NCBI GenBank assembly: GCA_035439445.1
Contig: DAORKG010000013.1
Coordinates: 22,688-86,687 of the forward strand
Length of the DNA stretch: 64,000 nucleotides
Direction of reading: 5' to 3'
Source: UBA4416 sp035439445
GTDB taxonomy: Bacteria > Bacteroidota > Bacteroidia > B-17B0 > Aurantibacillaceae
Below are positions 28,801 through 35,626 of the stretch, one piece after another. The notes under the pieces were generated by a model. The model was given only the letters and a program-made list of their open reading frames with translations, made no database searches and had not been told where the DNA came from. Both the position numbers and the translations under genes were made by a program. Within the stretch, counting starts at the first letter, position 1; each line of letters starts with the position of its first letter.

Positions 28801-29240
28801 TCATAAGAGAGAACAAATACCAACTTACTATTTCCAAGTTATCTACTAATCAACCTATAACAGCTGCTGAGTTATCTGTTTTAGAGAATCTATTATTTGA
28901 TGGTGGAGAAAGAGGAACTAGAGAGGACTTTGTAAAAGAGTTTGGTGAAGCGCCGTTAGGTGTATTCATTAGAAGCATTATAGGATTAGATGTTAAAGCA
29001 GCACAAGATGCCTTTGCTGAGTTTTTGCAAGCTGGTAATTTAAGAGCTGACCAAATGACCTTTATACAAACTATCATAGCACATCTTACTAAAAATGGAA
29101 CGGTACAACCTAGTATGTTGTTTGAACCACCATTTACAGATGTTAACGACCAAGGATTGCTAGGTGTATTTGATGATGGAGCTTCTCACAAAATAATTAG
29201 TATAGTAGAGAAGATAAATGAGAATGCAGTAGGAGCTTAA
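25803..29240 (+). CDS. hsdR: Type I restriction-modification restriction/translocase subunit R
   Basis: 1,145 residues, normal for the EcoEI-like group. A DUF4145-like N-terminal domain (1-140) and a coiled coil (about 145-210) precede the nuclease domain; its PD-(D/E)xK signature is seen as VDYVLWDDNGKPLAVVEAKR near 255-280. Helicase motor: Walker A MATGSGKTRT near 400, DEAH near 500, motif VI QMIGRGTRL near 740. The C-terminal region carries the EcoEI R-type domain. It translocates unmodified DNA and cuts it at random sites. Confidence 0.95.
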   Translation: MSNFNFLKQEWTSLYSKMKSAEERVFTEPVSTASYCRLVIEECMHLLFDQEHLEKPYNTELINLMNDEAVKRIIPFDLSEGLHIVRKTGNQAAHYGQRVTSKDALISIKYIFPFLKWFAQNYSKVAPELPGLFDDTQIPKVGEKNRQLKELQAENEKAHQVLLEQIQKLQAEKDAILAKAQESEDTLLRFKAKEQEAIAKLQAQKQTRVKPIATEFSEAQTRQHLIDVDLKEAGWDNLLEGRDTEHPVKGMPVTADNPNGNGFVDYVLWDDNGKPLAVVEAKRTSKDLEIGKHQASLYANCLEQMYGQRPVIFYTNGYETKLWDDTFYSTPRRVYGYYTKEELQWLIQKRATIKDIRKATINTEIAGRPYQLEAIQRVAESFVTDGQSGICGNKRRALLVMATGSGKTRTAAAMVDVLFKNNWVKRVLFLADRNALVRQAKSNFSEYLPDLSSIDLTADKENDTTRLVFSTYPSMMNRIDNVRNSDERFYGVGHFDLIIVDEAHRSVYNRYKAIFEYFDAMVVGLTATPKDGIDHNTFELFGCSNEDPTFLYELEQAVPTYLTPYKNIDVTTNFIREGIKYKDLSPTDQEKYESTFRDGATGLFPEEIRSNAMNKWLFNKDTVNKVLDQLMELGQKIEGGDKLGRTIIFAVNQDHAKFITDCFTERYPDKPSGFISMIHNQVSHAQSLIEDFCDKYKEKNPMIAVSVDMMDTGVDAPRVLNLVFFKVVRSYAKFWQMIGRGTRLCPDAFGPNQPKEHFLIFDVCGNFDFFEANKDGKIAKLGKPITQQIFDARLHLTKLLSETGEVEDAHLATKLLDLLHFAIHQLDKERFQVKMKLKYVDEFKERTRWNNLDATDIHNIEEHLSELPVAETINEMARRFDLMMLKLQIATLLMSSNQKMYHENLIQIAEALSLKYTIPQVLKSRGLLESMKDPEFYKKLSQKKLEDIREEVRELVQYLETKGREAIYTDLEDTDLTVTVREPNLSTNYGAIYRKRVESFIRENKYQLTISKLSTNQPITAAELSVLENLLFDGGERGTREDFVKEFGEAPLGVFIRSIIGLDVKAAQDAFAEFLQAGNLRADQMTFIQTIIAHLTKNGTVQPSMLFEPPFTDVNDQGLLGVFDDGASHKIISIVEKINENAVGA

Positions 29241-29285
29241 TAAATGCACTAAGTACATATTCATAACAAAAATAAAAACATCAAC

Positions 29286-29588
29286 ATGGCTAAAGTAACA
29301 AAATCGAAAACACCAGTTAAGGCTGAGAAACCAACACTAAAGATAGTTATCAAAGGGGAATGGTTTGATATGATTATGGCAAAAACAAAAGTAATCGAGT
29401 ATCGTGAAGTCACGCCTTTTTGGGAAAGCAGATTATATGATAAAGCTGGTAAAAAAAGAGAGTACGAGCTGATTGAATTCATTAATGGCTATAATTCTGA
29501 TGCAAGGAGAATGCTTACTAAGTATGAAGGCTTTTCGAAAAAAGGAGGATTGTTCCATATCAATATTGGAAAGATTCTTAAGAAGTAA
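29286..29588 (+). CDS. ASCH-domain protein
   Basis: 100 residues. The core KGEWFDMIMAKTKVIEYREVTPFW is a typical ASCH motif (IKxxWxxxIxxGxKxxEyR). ASCH domains resemble PUA and EVE RNA-binding folds and can bind modified bases. A Lys-rich head of about 15 residues precedes the domain. It starts 45 bp after hsdR, so it may be part of the same transcript. Confidence 0.8.
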   Translation: MAKVTKSKTPVKAEKPTLKIVIKGEWFDMIMAKTKVIEYREVTPFWESRLYDKAGKKREYELIEFINGYNSDARRMLTKYEGFSKKGGLFHINIGKILKK

Positions 29589-29605
29589 CAAATCCCTTAC
29601 AGTGC

Positions 29606-29821
29606 ATGAAGGCTATCTTGATATTACTAGCGGTACTAACAGTTATGTGTGTTGTGATATCTATACCAGCATTTGAGGAACGGGAATATGCAAAAACACA
29701 TCCTGATTTTTTAAAGAATGCTTATGACTTAAGAAATGCGTCTTTAGAAAAGAAGCCCGAGATTACAGATTCAATCCAGAACAATCCCAACACTAAAAAT
29801 CAGTCAGCTCCTGAAAAGTAA
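29606..29821 (+). CDS. Small single-pass membrane or exported protein
   Basis: 71 residues with one N-terminal hydrophobic segment (3-22) and a polar, Asn- and Lys-rich tail. It is not a recognised family. Only 17 bp separate it from the ASCH gene. Its 3' end overlaps the convergent XRE regulator gene by about 29 bp. Confidence 0.45.
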   Translation: MKAILILLAVLTVMCVVISIPAFEEREYAKTHPDFLKNAYDLRNASLEKKPEITDSIQNNPNTKNQSAPEK

Positions 29822-30032
29822 TACCTAACCCTTCTGCAATAAGGAGCAAGGATTTAACGGTTGGATTACCTTTCCCATGTTCTATCTTGCGCAAGTTGGG
29901 TTTGTCCCATCCAATGCGGTAAGCCAAATCATTTTGAGACAGCTTGTATTTCTTGCGCAGAGCAACAATACGTTGCCCAAGCTTTAAAAGAAAAGCTTCA
30001 TGTTCTAGCTCTTGAGATTTAGTAGTTTTCAC
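29793..30032 (-). CDS. XRE-family helix-turn-helix regulator
   Basis: 79 residues from a GTG at 30,032 (VKTTKSQELEHE). An ATG further upstream would add a Cys- and Tyr-rich stretch overlapping the divergent gene and is less likely. A standard HTH_3 domain spans about 20-78: LGQRIVALRKKYKLSQNDLAYRIGWDKPNLRKIE, then GNPTVKSLLLIAEGLGI. It probably represses itself or the restriction genes, a common role for small XRE proteins near R-M operons. Confidence 0.8.
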   Translation of the reverse strand: MKTTKSQELEHEAFLLKLGQRIVALRKKYKLSQNDLAYRIGWDKPNLRKIEHGKGNPTVKSLLLIAEGLGITFQELTDF

Positions 30033-30100
30033 CTCAACAAAGTCCAAAAAAACTATCGTCAAAGAGGGATGATATATTACCCCTTTTGATACATTTTTTA

Positions 30101-30108
30101 TATATTTG
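30101..30108 (+). promoter_or_regulatory. -7 promoter element, TATATTTG
   Basis: The element lies 13 bp upstream of the ATG at 30,122, in the gap between the divergent XRE gene and the small membrane gene. The -33 TTTG is not at ideal distance. The XRE protein may bind here. Confidence 0.45.
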
Positions 30109-30121
30109 GTAGAGCAATAGT

Positions 30122-30394
30122 TTGAGTATGAAAGAGCTTTTAAAAAACAAACAACTGATAGGTGTCTACTTATTATGGGTTGCACTGCACTTTACACTAT
30201 GGATGATTGGTATAAGTCAGGATAAAACAACTAATCGCTATTCTCATGTAAAAGAATTCTGGCCATTTGGCGATTCAGGAATTAGCAGTTCTTATGACAT
30301 AACTGAGTTTTTGATATACATTATTGTACCCGCAATTCTTGTTGTAGCTATTAATTTTATATTTCCTAAAGAGCATGATAAAAAAAAACAATAG
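30122..30394 (+). CDS. Small two-span membrane protein
   Basis: 90 residues with two hydrophobic segments (about 13-31 and 60-82) and a Lys-rich tail. It is not a recognised family. It is divergent from the XRE regulator gene and followed by another small membrane or secreted protein gene after one base. Membrane proteins paired beside R-M systems sometimes act as effectors of separate defence systems, but nothing here shows that. Confidence 0.55.
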   Translation: MSMKELLKNKQLIGVYLLWVALHFTLWMIGISQDKTTNRYSHVKEFWPFGDSGISSSYDITEFLIYIIVPAILVVAINFIFPKEHDKKKQ

Positions 30395-30395
30395 G

Positions 30396-30734
30396 ATGAA
30401 AACAATTATCTATACCTTGTTAATACTTATTCCTTGTGTTTTATATTCTCAACCTATTATTGAGAGTAACCAAATACAAGGTAGAACATATTCGTATAAT
30501 GCAGGCGATGATGGTTCAGGGTTCACAGCTGATAGATTTCTAAATAGTCCTTGCTATGGAGACATAGGATTTAGTCCAACTTGGAATAGAAAACAATTAG
30601 ATGCTAGATATTGTGATTGTGAAAACAAAAAACATTGGAAGCAATTTGGTATTGGGGCAACAGTGACATTGTTAATTGGAGGCGTTGGATTTATGGTTTG
30701 GTTAAGCAGAAGAAAATCTAGGAACAGTGTATAA
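30396..30734 (+). CDS. Small protein with signal peptide and C-terminal membrane segment
   Basis: 112 residues from the ATG at 30,396, which sits one base after the preceding stop. It has a signal peptide (1-18, ending LYSQ), a mature part with Cys residues (LNSPCYGD, YCDCENKK), one membrane segment near the end (about 85-103) and a basic C-terminus (SRRKSRNS). This predicts a periplasmic domain tethered to the inner membrane. Family unknown. Confidence 0.5.
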   Translation: MKTIIYTLLILIPCVLYSQPIIESNQIQGRTYSYNAGDDGSGFTADRFLNSPCYGDIGFSPTWNRKQLDARYCDCENKKHWKQFGIGATVTLLIGGVGFMVWLSRRKSRNSV

Positions 30735-30870
30735 AGATTTATTGCAACTGCGTATTATTTTTCTGACCTTTACAACGACACATCGTTTTACCTTCAAATA
30801 AGCTTGGGTAACGATTTGTTTCCGGTAGAGGGAATTCTCTATAACAATAAAAAATAAACCCCACAGTGAC

Positions 30871-30883
30871 AAAACTGTGCGCA
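30871..30883 (+). repeat. Element-end direct repeat, right copy (candidate integrase arm site)
   Basis: AAAACTGTGCGCA is identical and in the same direction to 15,874-15,886. CACAGT at 30,862 and ACTGTG at 30,874 also form an inverted pair. It lies 47 bp from the right attachment repeat. Confidence 0.55.
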
Positions 30884-30929
30884 AAATAGAAACGTCAGAG
30901 TCAAAAGGGCATTAACGTTGGGATAGAGA

Positions 30930-30988
30930 GGTTCAGAGCACCTGCCTTACAAGCAGGGGGTCACAGGTTCGAACCCTGTATCTCCCAC
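30930..30988 (+). repeat. Right attachment repeat (attR), displaced 3' part of tRNA-Val
   Basis: 59 bases identical to the 3' part of tRNA-Val. The copy is followed by CA, completing an encoded CCA, and by the tRNA terminator. It is probably the original chromosomal 3' end, pushed 15 kb away by the element. It also forms the last codons of the serine recombinase frame on the other strand. Confidence 0.93.
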
Positions 30989-32555
30989 CAAAGCGGGGAT
31001 TTCAAATATAAAATTTGAATCCCCGCTTTTTATTTCCGCTATGTCCTTAGATAATTGGGTAAAGTAGCGGATTACAAAATTCACTTCTTTGGTTCGACAT
31101 CGGTTCATTTTCTTATCATAGTAAATACCTTGCGGGAATATGACTTTTTGAAGAATCACCTTGTCCTTAAAGGTTAGAATATCCCACATTTTATGCAGGT
31201 TTGCGGCCATTTCAAAAGCAACATCGATGCATTTATCTAAGTTCGACACTCGTTTTCCGGCAGAGTTATAAGCATCCTCCAATTTCTTTAAATCTTCCTT
31301 ATAAAGTGCCATGTACTTCTGATAAAGGTCAATAGTAACCTCTTCCTCTATAAATCGAACTTCCAAGCGTTCAATCTTACGCTTTAGCTCAAGTATTTGT
31401 TCCCTGATTTTTGCCTTGTTTTCTTCGCTTTCCCGGTTTATTTTGTTGTAGGTGGCTATCAGCTGCTTCTTTAGAAAACCCTTCGTGTTGGGTAAAATCT
31501 CCCATTTTAATAAGGAAAGGGTATGTTTGAACAATTCGTGTACTTCATTCCCGCTTTTATTATTGCAACAGCCCTTGGTATTACACTTATAATAGGGTAA
31601 TTTCTTGGATTTTACGACATAACCTCACATTGGTTGGTCGCAGGAGGAGCAACGCATAAACCCCTTCAACGGAATGGGCTCATTTTCAAAATGAAGGCTG
31701 TAACCATGTGCATTTTTATCGACTTCTCTGTTGGCTTTTAGGAAAAGTTCATAATCAACTAAAGCCTCATGTTCCCCTTTTACTAATTTACCTTCCAAAA
31801 GTTTGTGGGATAAAAAACCACAATAAAAAGGGTTTTTCATGTATTCAGAAATTCTCCTCTCATCTACATACAAGCCGAAGGTCAAGAGCCTGCGGGAAAT
31901 TTCTGCTGAAGAGAGTTGATCAAAAGCTTTCCATTCAAAAGCCTTTTTGAAAATCCTCCCTTTTTCACTAACAATAATTCTATTCCTTTTTTCAGAGCGA
32001 ACTATTTCATAACCGAATGGAGCCTTACCAATCCACCTTCCACTTTGTATTGCTTCCTTCATTCCTGCAACACATTTTTCTCTTCTTAACTGATTGTCGT
32101 ATTCACTAAAAATAAACTGAATGTTTTGCTGTAACTTACCACTTGGTGTAGAAGTATCTGTTGGTTGGGTTACAGCTTGTAAATTTACTCCCTGCTTTTT
32201 TAGCTGCTCTTTAATATAAATGGCGTTTCCTCCTGATCTTGAAAAACGATCAACCGAATAAACTATAATAGTTGAAATTTTTTTCTCTGCTTCGCTTTAC
32301 AAATGAAAGCATGTTGTTGAACTCTTTACGTTCATCATTTTTAGCACTTTCATAAGTGCCTCCAAAATATCCTTTTACAATCAGATTATTTTTTATTGCG
32401 AATTGGTCACAAGCCTTACGTTGAGTTTCCAAACTCATATTGTTATCTGCCTGCTCTTTTGTGGATACTCTTGTATAAATAACACAATTACTTGTGCGTT
32501 CTATTTCTGTACTTTTGCCTCTAGCAAATTTCTCTAAAATTTTCACTTCCATCAT
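30947..32555 (-). pseudogene. Broken large serine recombinase
   Basis: Read with two corrections, this is a full-length recombinase of about 535 residues: a resolvase N-terminal domain (CVIYTRVSTKEQ with the catalytic Ser, YSVDRFSRSGGNA), a recombinase domain (KAPFGYEIV), a zinc ribbon (CSSC and CNTKGC) and a long coiled coil. A run of seven A (32,278-32,284 on this strand) carries one base too many and breaks the frame. An in-frame TGA (31,625-31,627) stops it inside the zinc ribbon. The last codons (VGDTGFEPVTPCL) are the reverse of the tRNA-Val 3' end. Either lesion could be a sequence error, but two make decay likely. Confidence 0.85.
30990..31033 (+). terminator. Original terminator of tRNA-Val
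   Basis: AAAGCGGGGAT and ATCCCCGCTTT form a strong stem, extended by TCAAAT/ATTTGA, and are followed by a T-run on the plus strand. It lies directly after the encoded CCA of the displaced tRNA end. The rebuilt tRNA at 15,672 has lost this terminator. Confidence 0.85.
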
Positions 32556-32788
32556 GCTGCCAATTTTATTTCGTTGTTATTATTTAGTTCAATTACGTCT
32601 TTTTCTTCTTCACATTCATTTATGATTCTGTGCGTTTGATAAACTAAATAACTGAAGGTTTTGAAAAAATCAACAAACGATTTTAATTGCTCGTCTGTAA
32701 ACTGATTAAACTCTTCGCTTCCTTTTAATTCATCAAGGGTTAAATCTTCTGTTCTTGCATATTCACCGGTATTTTCTAGCTTTTTCAT
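32552..32788 (-). CDS. Small hypothetical protein upstream of the serine recombinase
   Basis: 78 residues, acidic, probably all helical (LTLDELKGSEEF, EQLKSFVDFFKTFSYLVYQ). It overlaps the recombinase start by 4 bp (ATGA), so it is translationally coupled and may be an accessory or directionality protein. No family recognised. Confidence 0.6.
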   Translation of the reverse strand: MKKLENTGEYARTEDLTLDELKGSEEFNQFTDEQLKSFVDFFKTFSYLVYQTHRIINECEEEKDVIELNNNNEIKLAA

Positions 32789-32837
32789 CTCTCTTCAAGT
32801 CTAAGTTAAACAATCTGTTCCACACTTCAAAGTCCCC

Positions 32838-33191
32838 CTAAACCTTGCTTCTGTTGCGCGTTACAGGGCTTGGTGATTTTATTAATTCAGGAAATAATTT
32901 TTGGAATAGTTCTTTTTTTGTTGCATGCCTAATAAGGTTCAGAATGACTATATACCGGATAATTGCTTGTTTGGTCAAGGTAAACTTCACTCCTTCTTTC
33001 TCTTGTTCAAGATGTTTTGACAATAACTGAAACTGCTCATAAAGCTTGCACAAGTCTTCAAAGAAGGGAAAATCTCCCGGTAATTGTTTGAGTTGTTCTG
33101 ATAGGAGTACCTGCTCAATCGCTTTATAAAAAGTCGAGGCTGTTTTATGGTACACTTTCTTTTTATAGCTCAACTGAAATAAATTTTCCAC
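32838..33191 (-). CDS. Hypothetical helical protein of the second element
   Basis: 117 residues, basic, helical throughout (FYKAIEQVLLSEQLKQL, LTKQAIIRYIVILNLI). No signal peptide. No family recognised. It lies 49 bp upstream of the previous gene in the same direction. Confidence 0.5.
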   Translation of the reverse strand: MENLFQLSYKKKVYHKTASTFYKAIEQVLLSEQLKQLPGDFPFFEDLCKLYEQFQLLSKHLEQEKEGVKFTLTKQAIIRYIVILNLIRHATKKELFQKLFPELIKSPSPVTRNRSKV

Positions 33192-33257
33192 AAGACAACG
33201 GATTCGTGGAAGAACAAATGCAAATGCTCCTACATTATTTTGAGATATTCTTCCTCC

Positions 33258-33632
33258 TCAATTGGTGTTCTCTGAAAAATAATTGTGCTTAACATCCGAA
33301 AAGATTATTGCTTGTTGGATTCTATCCAAAAGATCTATCTGCAAATATTTATATCCCTCAATATCATTGTCTTTTTCCTGAACTACTATTTCCCGTGTTT
33401 TGTTTTTGATTAATTCTTTCTGCTCATGTTGTTCTGTTTTAATAGTTACTAATTGTTGCTTTTCTGATTGAACTGCGTTGTCTGAAATAGCTAAATCAAG
33501 TTTCATCTCTTCCAAATTTGGAGAAGAATTAAAACTCCTGTTAAGGTAGGCGTATTGTTTACAGGTATTACTGCAATACTTTTTTGTATTGCGTTTCCCT
33601 TCAATTGGTTTATTACAGTGTAAGCAGTTCAT
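33258..33632 (-). CDS. Small N-terminal zinc-ribbon protein
   Basis: 124 residues. The N-terminus MNCLHCNKPI...KKYCSNTCKQYAY holds two CxxC-type pairs (C3/C6 and C19/C23), a zinc ribbon common in small DNA-binding proteins of Bacteroidota elements. A charged coiled-coil region follows (about 45-100). It is part of a run of minus-strand element genes with short gaps. Likely DNA-binding or regulatory; function unknown. Confidence 0.6.
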   Translation of the reverse strand: MNCLHCNKPIEGKRNTKKYCSNTCKQYAYLNRSFNSSPNLEEMKLDLAISDNAVQSEKQQLVTIKTEQHEQKELIKNKTREIVVQEKDNDIEGYKYLQIDLLDRIQQAIIFSDVKHNYFSENTN

Positions 33633-33639
33633 TATTCTT

Positions 33640-33900
33640 TTAATTTAAATCAATATCATCGGGATTTTCTTCTCCAAAACGAAGCTCATTCCATTCGTTT
33701 ACAACATCAAAAATGTTTTGTAATGCTGATCGTTGGACTTTGTTGTTTGTGTTGTAAGAGAGTTCCATCACTACCTCTCCCAAACTTTCATTTGTACCTA
33801 TAATTTTATTACCCAAACTTCCTGTGCGGATCATCTTACACACATCAAGAAAAATTTCGATGGCAATTTTTATTTGTTGTTTTTCAATACTTGCTTTCAT
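33640..33900 (-). CDS. Hypothetical helical protein of the second element
   Basis: 86 residues, acidic C-terminus (NPDDIDLN). No signal or membrane segment and no recognised domain. It ends 7 bp before the zinc-ribbon gene and begins 3 bp after the membrane protein gene, so the three are one operon. Confidence 0.5.
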   Translation of the reverse strand: MKASIEKQQIKIAIEIFLDVCKMIRTGSLGNKIIGTNESLGEVVMELSYNTNNKVQRSALQNIFDVVNEWNELRFGEENPDDIDLN

Positions 33901-33903
33901 TCT

Positions 33904-34296
33904 CTATGCTTTTAATTGAAAGTGTTTCCCTTTTGTTTTATAATGATACACTTTGGTGTTCTTATCCTGTTCCATTTCTAGTGATTCATCGTTGTCCGGT
34001 AACTGAATGCGCTGTTGTGAAGCAATTAATTTATTAGTGGTTTGAATTTGCTTTAATAAGAGTTTAAATTGTTCATCCCGCTCCTCCATTTGCCTTTTGT
34101 GTTCTTGCTGCAAGGTTTCTATATCACGTTTTGCCACATAACTGCCAATAAAATATCCGGCAGCCAGTCCAGTTAATCCGGTTGAGACCGGATTTTTTAT
34201 TAAATCCTGAATGTATTCCATCCAATCCTTCTTTTCTTCCGTTTTTTCCGCTTCTTTTTTTGTATTTGAAGTGGATTCCTGCTTTGTTTCGCTCAT
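33904..34296 (-). CDS. Small membrane-anchored coiled-coil protein
   Basis: 130 residues from the ATG at 34,296, preceded by a strong AAGGAGGG ribosome-binding site that decides this start over an upstream ATG. A Lys/Glu-rich head (1-30) is followed by one glycine-rich hydrophobic segment (NPVSTGLTGLAAGYFIGSYV, about 35-55) and a coiled coil (about 60-95). Family unknown. Confidence 0.6.
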   Translation of the reverse strand: MSETKQESTSNTKKEAEKTEEKKDWMEYIQDLIKNPVSTGLTGLAAGYFIGSYVAKRDIETLQQEHKRQMEERDEQFKLLLKQIQTTNKLIASQQRIQLPDNDESLEMEQDKNTKVYHYKTKGKHFQLKA

Positions 34297-34499
34297 ATGC
34301 CCTCCTTTTGTTATTGTTTTTAGCATCAATTACAGTCAATTTTCTACCATGATTTCGGCTTTTACCGTCAATTAGCGTCAATCATTCAAAAGCTTTTAGT
34401 GTCATTGACGGTACAAAGAAATACCCCTTATTCGGTTTTATTCTCCTACTGGGAGTGAGGGTGGGAGTTGATTTTTGGTAACAGCTTGATTATAAGAAA

Positions 34500-34525
34500 T
34501 AAAAAAGGCAGGAATTACCTGCCTA
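34500..34525 (-). terminator. Terminator after the RteC-like gene
   Basis: AGGCAGG and CCTGCCT with a five-base loop are followed on the minus strand by six T. It lies 23 bp after the RteC-like stop and separates it from the downstream element genes. Confidence 0.85.
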
Positions 34526-34547
34526 AAAATCACACAAACATGAATTT

Positions 34548-35309
34548 TTACTTTTTCTTTTTGTCGTCCTGAAGTGTTGAGGAGTATTTTAGATATGCCT
34601 TTTTAATCTTGTCAAAAACTGGTGGCTCATAATCCCGTTTTGATTTATGAATACTGGCAGAATGGTTACTTTGCCAATTTTTCCCTAATTCTAAGCCGAA
34701 TGAATTAGCTAGTTCTTCGGTTATTTTTGTGATCTCACCTTTTCCGTTATTGATGAATCCTGCCTGATGCAATCCATAAATCAATTGAACAAACTCATTC
34801 TTATTATCTTTTGTTCCTGTCCATTTTATTCCGGCAAGTTCCTTCTTTGTCGTTTTTTGTTCTTTATGGTCAAATAAATGATCCAGTTTACTCTGAATTT
34901 CCCGATAAGCTGTATGTCTTACCAAAAGTTTTAAAAGTTTGCGCTGATCTAAGGCTAATTTTTTCAATGCTTTTTCCTCTTCACTCAAATAAAGCGTGAT
35001 TTCTTTGCCATTTTCAATTCTCTTAAATGGTCGTTCATCTTCTACTTCGCCATATGTTGTTCTGATATGATTCAAAATATCTGTTACCTCTTCGCCTCGT
35101 TTGTACCAAGTGGTAAACAAGTCAATCATTTGAGAATTCTCCGGTATTAATAACGACCAGCCCAAAACAAATTCTGTATCAGAGAATAATTCTTGTTTTA
35201 CAAAATCCTTGTCCTTTGCTTTTTTGTAGCGGGACGCATAATTCTTTTCTATTGCACCAACATAACGGGTCAAAAGATCTTCAAAAAGTTTATTTAAATT
35301 TTGCGGCAT
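34548..35309 (-). CDS. RteC-like protein
   Basis: 253 residues. The C-terminal half follows the RteC pattern: GLHQAGFINNGKGEITKITEELANSFGLEL, then an SKRDYEPPVFDKIKKAYLKY tail. In Bacteroides, RteC works with RteA/RteB to switch on excision of conjugative elements. No RteA/B pair is present here. Its position at the far end of the second element, with its own terminator, suggests a past control role. Confidence 0.7.
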   Translation of the reverse strand: MPQNLNKLFEDLLTRYVGAIEKNYASRYKKAKDKDFVKQELFSDTEFVLGWSLLIPENSQMIDLFTTWYKRGEEVTDILNHIRTTYGEVEDERPFKRIENGKEITLYLSEEEKALKKLALDQRKLLKLLVRHTAYREIQSKLDHLFDHKEQKTTKKELAGIKWTGTKDNKNEFVQLIYGLHQAGFINNGKGEITKITEELANSFGLELGKNWQSNHSASIHKSKRDYEPPVFDKIKKAYLKYSSTLQDDKKKK

Positions 35310-35626
35310 AGTTGCGCGAAGTTATGGAATAATTGAGACGGATTTGAAAACCACTCCAATTTTATTGTGGAAATTTAGTGATGTATTAGGGAGGATTTAA
35401 TTACAGAAAATAAAAGTTAAGGAGCGTTTAGCGATAATTAGAAGAAATTTGTCAATTAGCTTTTGAAGCTAATTAATAACGAATATTCTCTGATTTCGAG
35501 GAAATTAAGCATTCTTTTGTTATCTTGTAATATAAAAATGTAACTAATTTTTAATATGAGGACTCAAACTGTAAAATATTCGCACATCCTAAGGAAAGTG
35601 TATCTTTGAATTAAAAAACTAGTACA
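35310..35626. other. 317-bp non-coding gap at the likely right end of the second element
   Basis: No gene is seen. An inverted repeat with arms AATTAGCTT and AAGCTAATT around TTG sits at 35,454-35,474. The element-to-chromosome junction should fall in this gap. The part nearest 35,627 would hold the promoter of the first Crp/Fnr gene, but no clear -7 element is visible. Confidence 0.45.

Larger units (their letters stand above)
15689..30988 (+). mobile_element. 15.2-kb integrated genomic element in tRNA-Val carrying a type I R-M system
   Basis: It is bounded by 59-bp direct repeats derived from tRNA-Val, with a tyrosine integrase as the first gene at the left end. Cargo: RadC-like protein, RecA-like ATPase, DUF3871, a TIGR04255 cassette, RepL-like protein, hsdM-hsdS-unknown-hsdR, ASCH and XRE proteins. 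I see no relaxase, coupling protein, conjugation or phage structural genes, so it is a non-self-transmissible island, a mobilisable element or a satellite. The rep-like gene with iteron-like repeats suggests it may replicate once excised. Confidence 0.9.
30989..35500 (-). mobile_element. Second, decayed mobile element next to the tRNA-Val locus (right end uncertain)
   Basis: It has a broken serine recombinase whose frame ends inside the tRNA repeat, then six minus-strand accessory genes with an RteC-like protein at the far end. RteC proteins are linked to excision and regulation of Bacteroidota conjugative elements. The right end must lie between 35,310 and the Crp/Fnr gene at 35,627; no matching repeat is visible there, as expected for serine recombinases with short cores. 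No relaxase is seen. Confidence 0.55.

Noticed and set aside
31625..31627. TGA read as an amino acid
   Set aside because: TGA serves as a normal stop in neighbouring genes, for example the proline dehydrogenase gene; no selenocysteine element is evident.
32278..32284. Programmed frameshift at the A7 run of the serine recombinase
   Set aside because: A second lesion (TGA in the zinc ribbon) in the same gene points to decay or sequence error rather than recoding.
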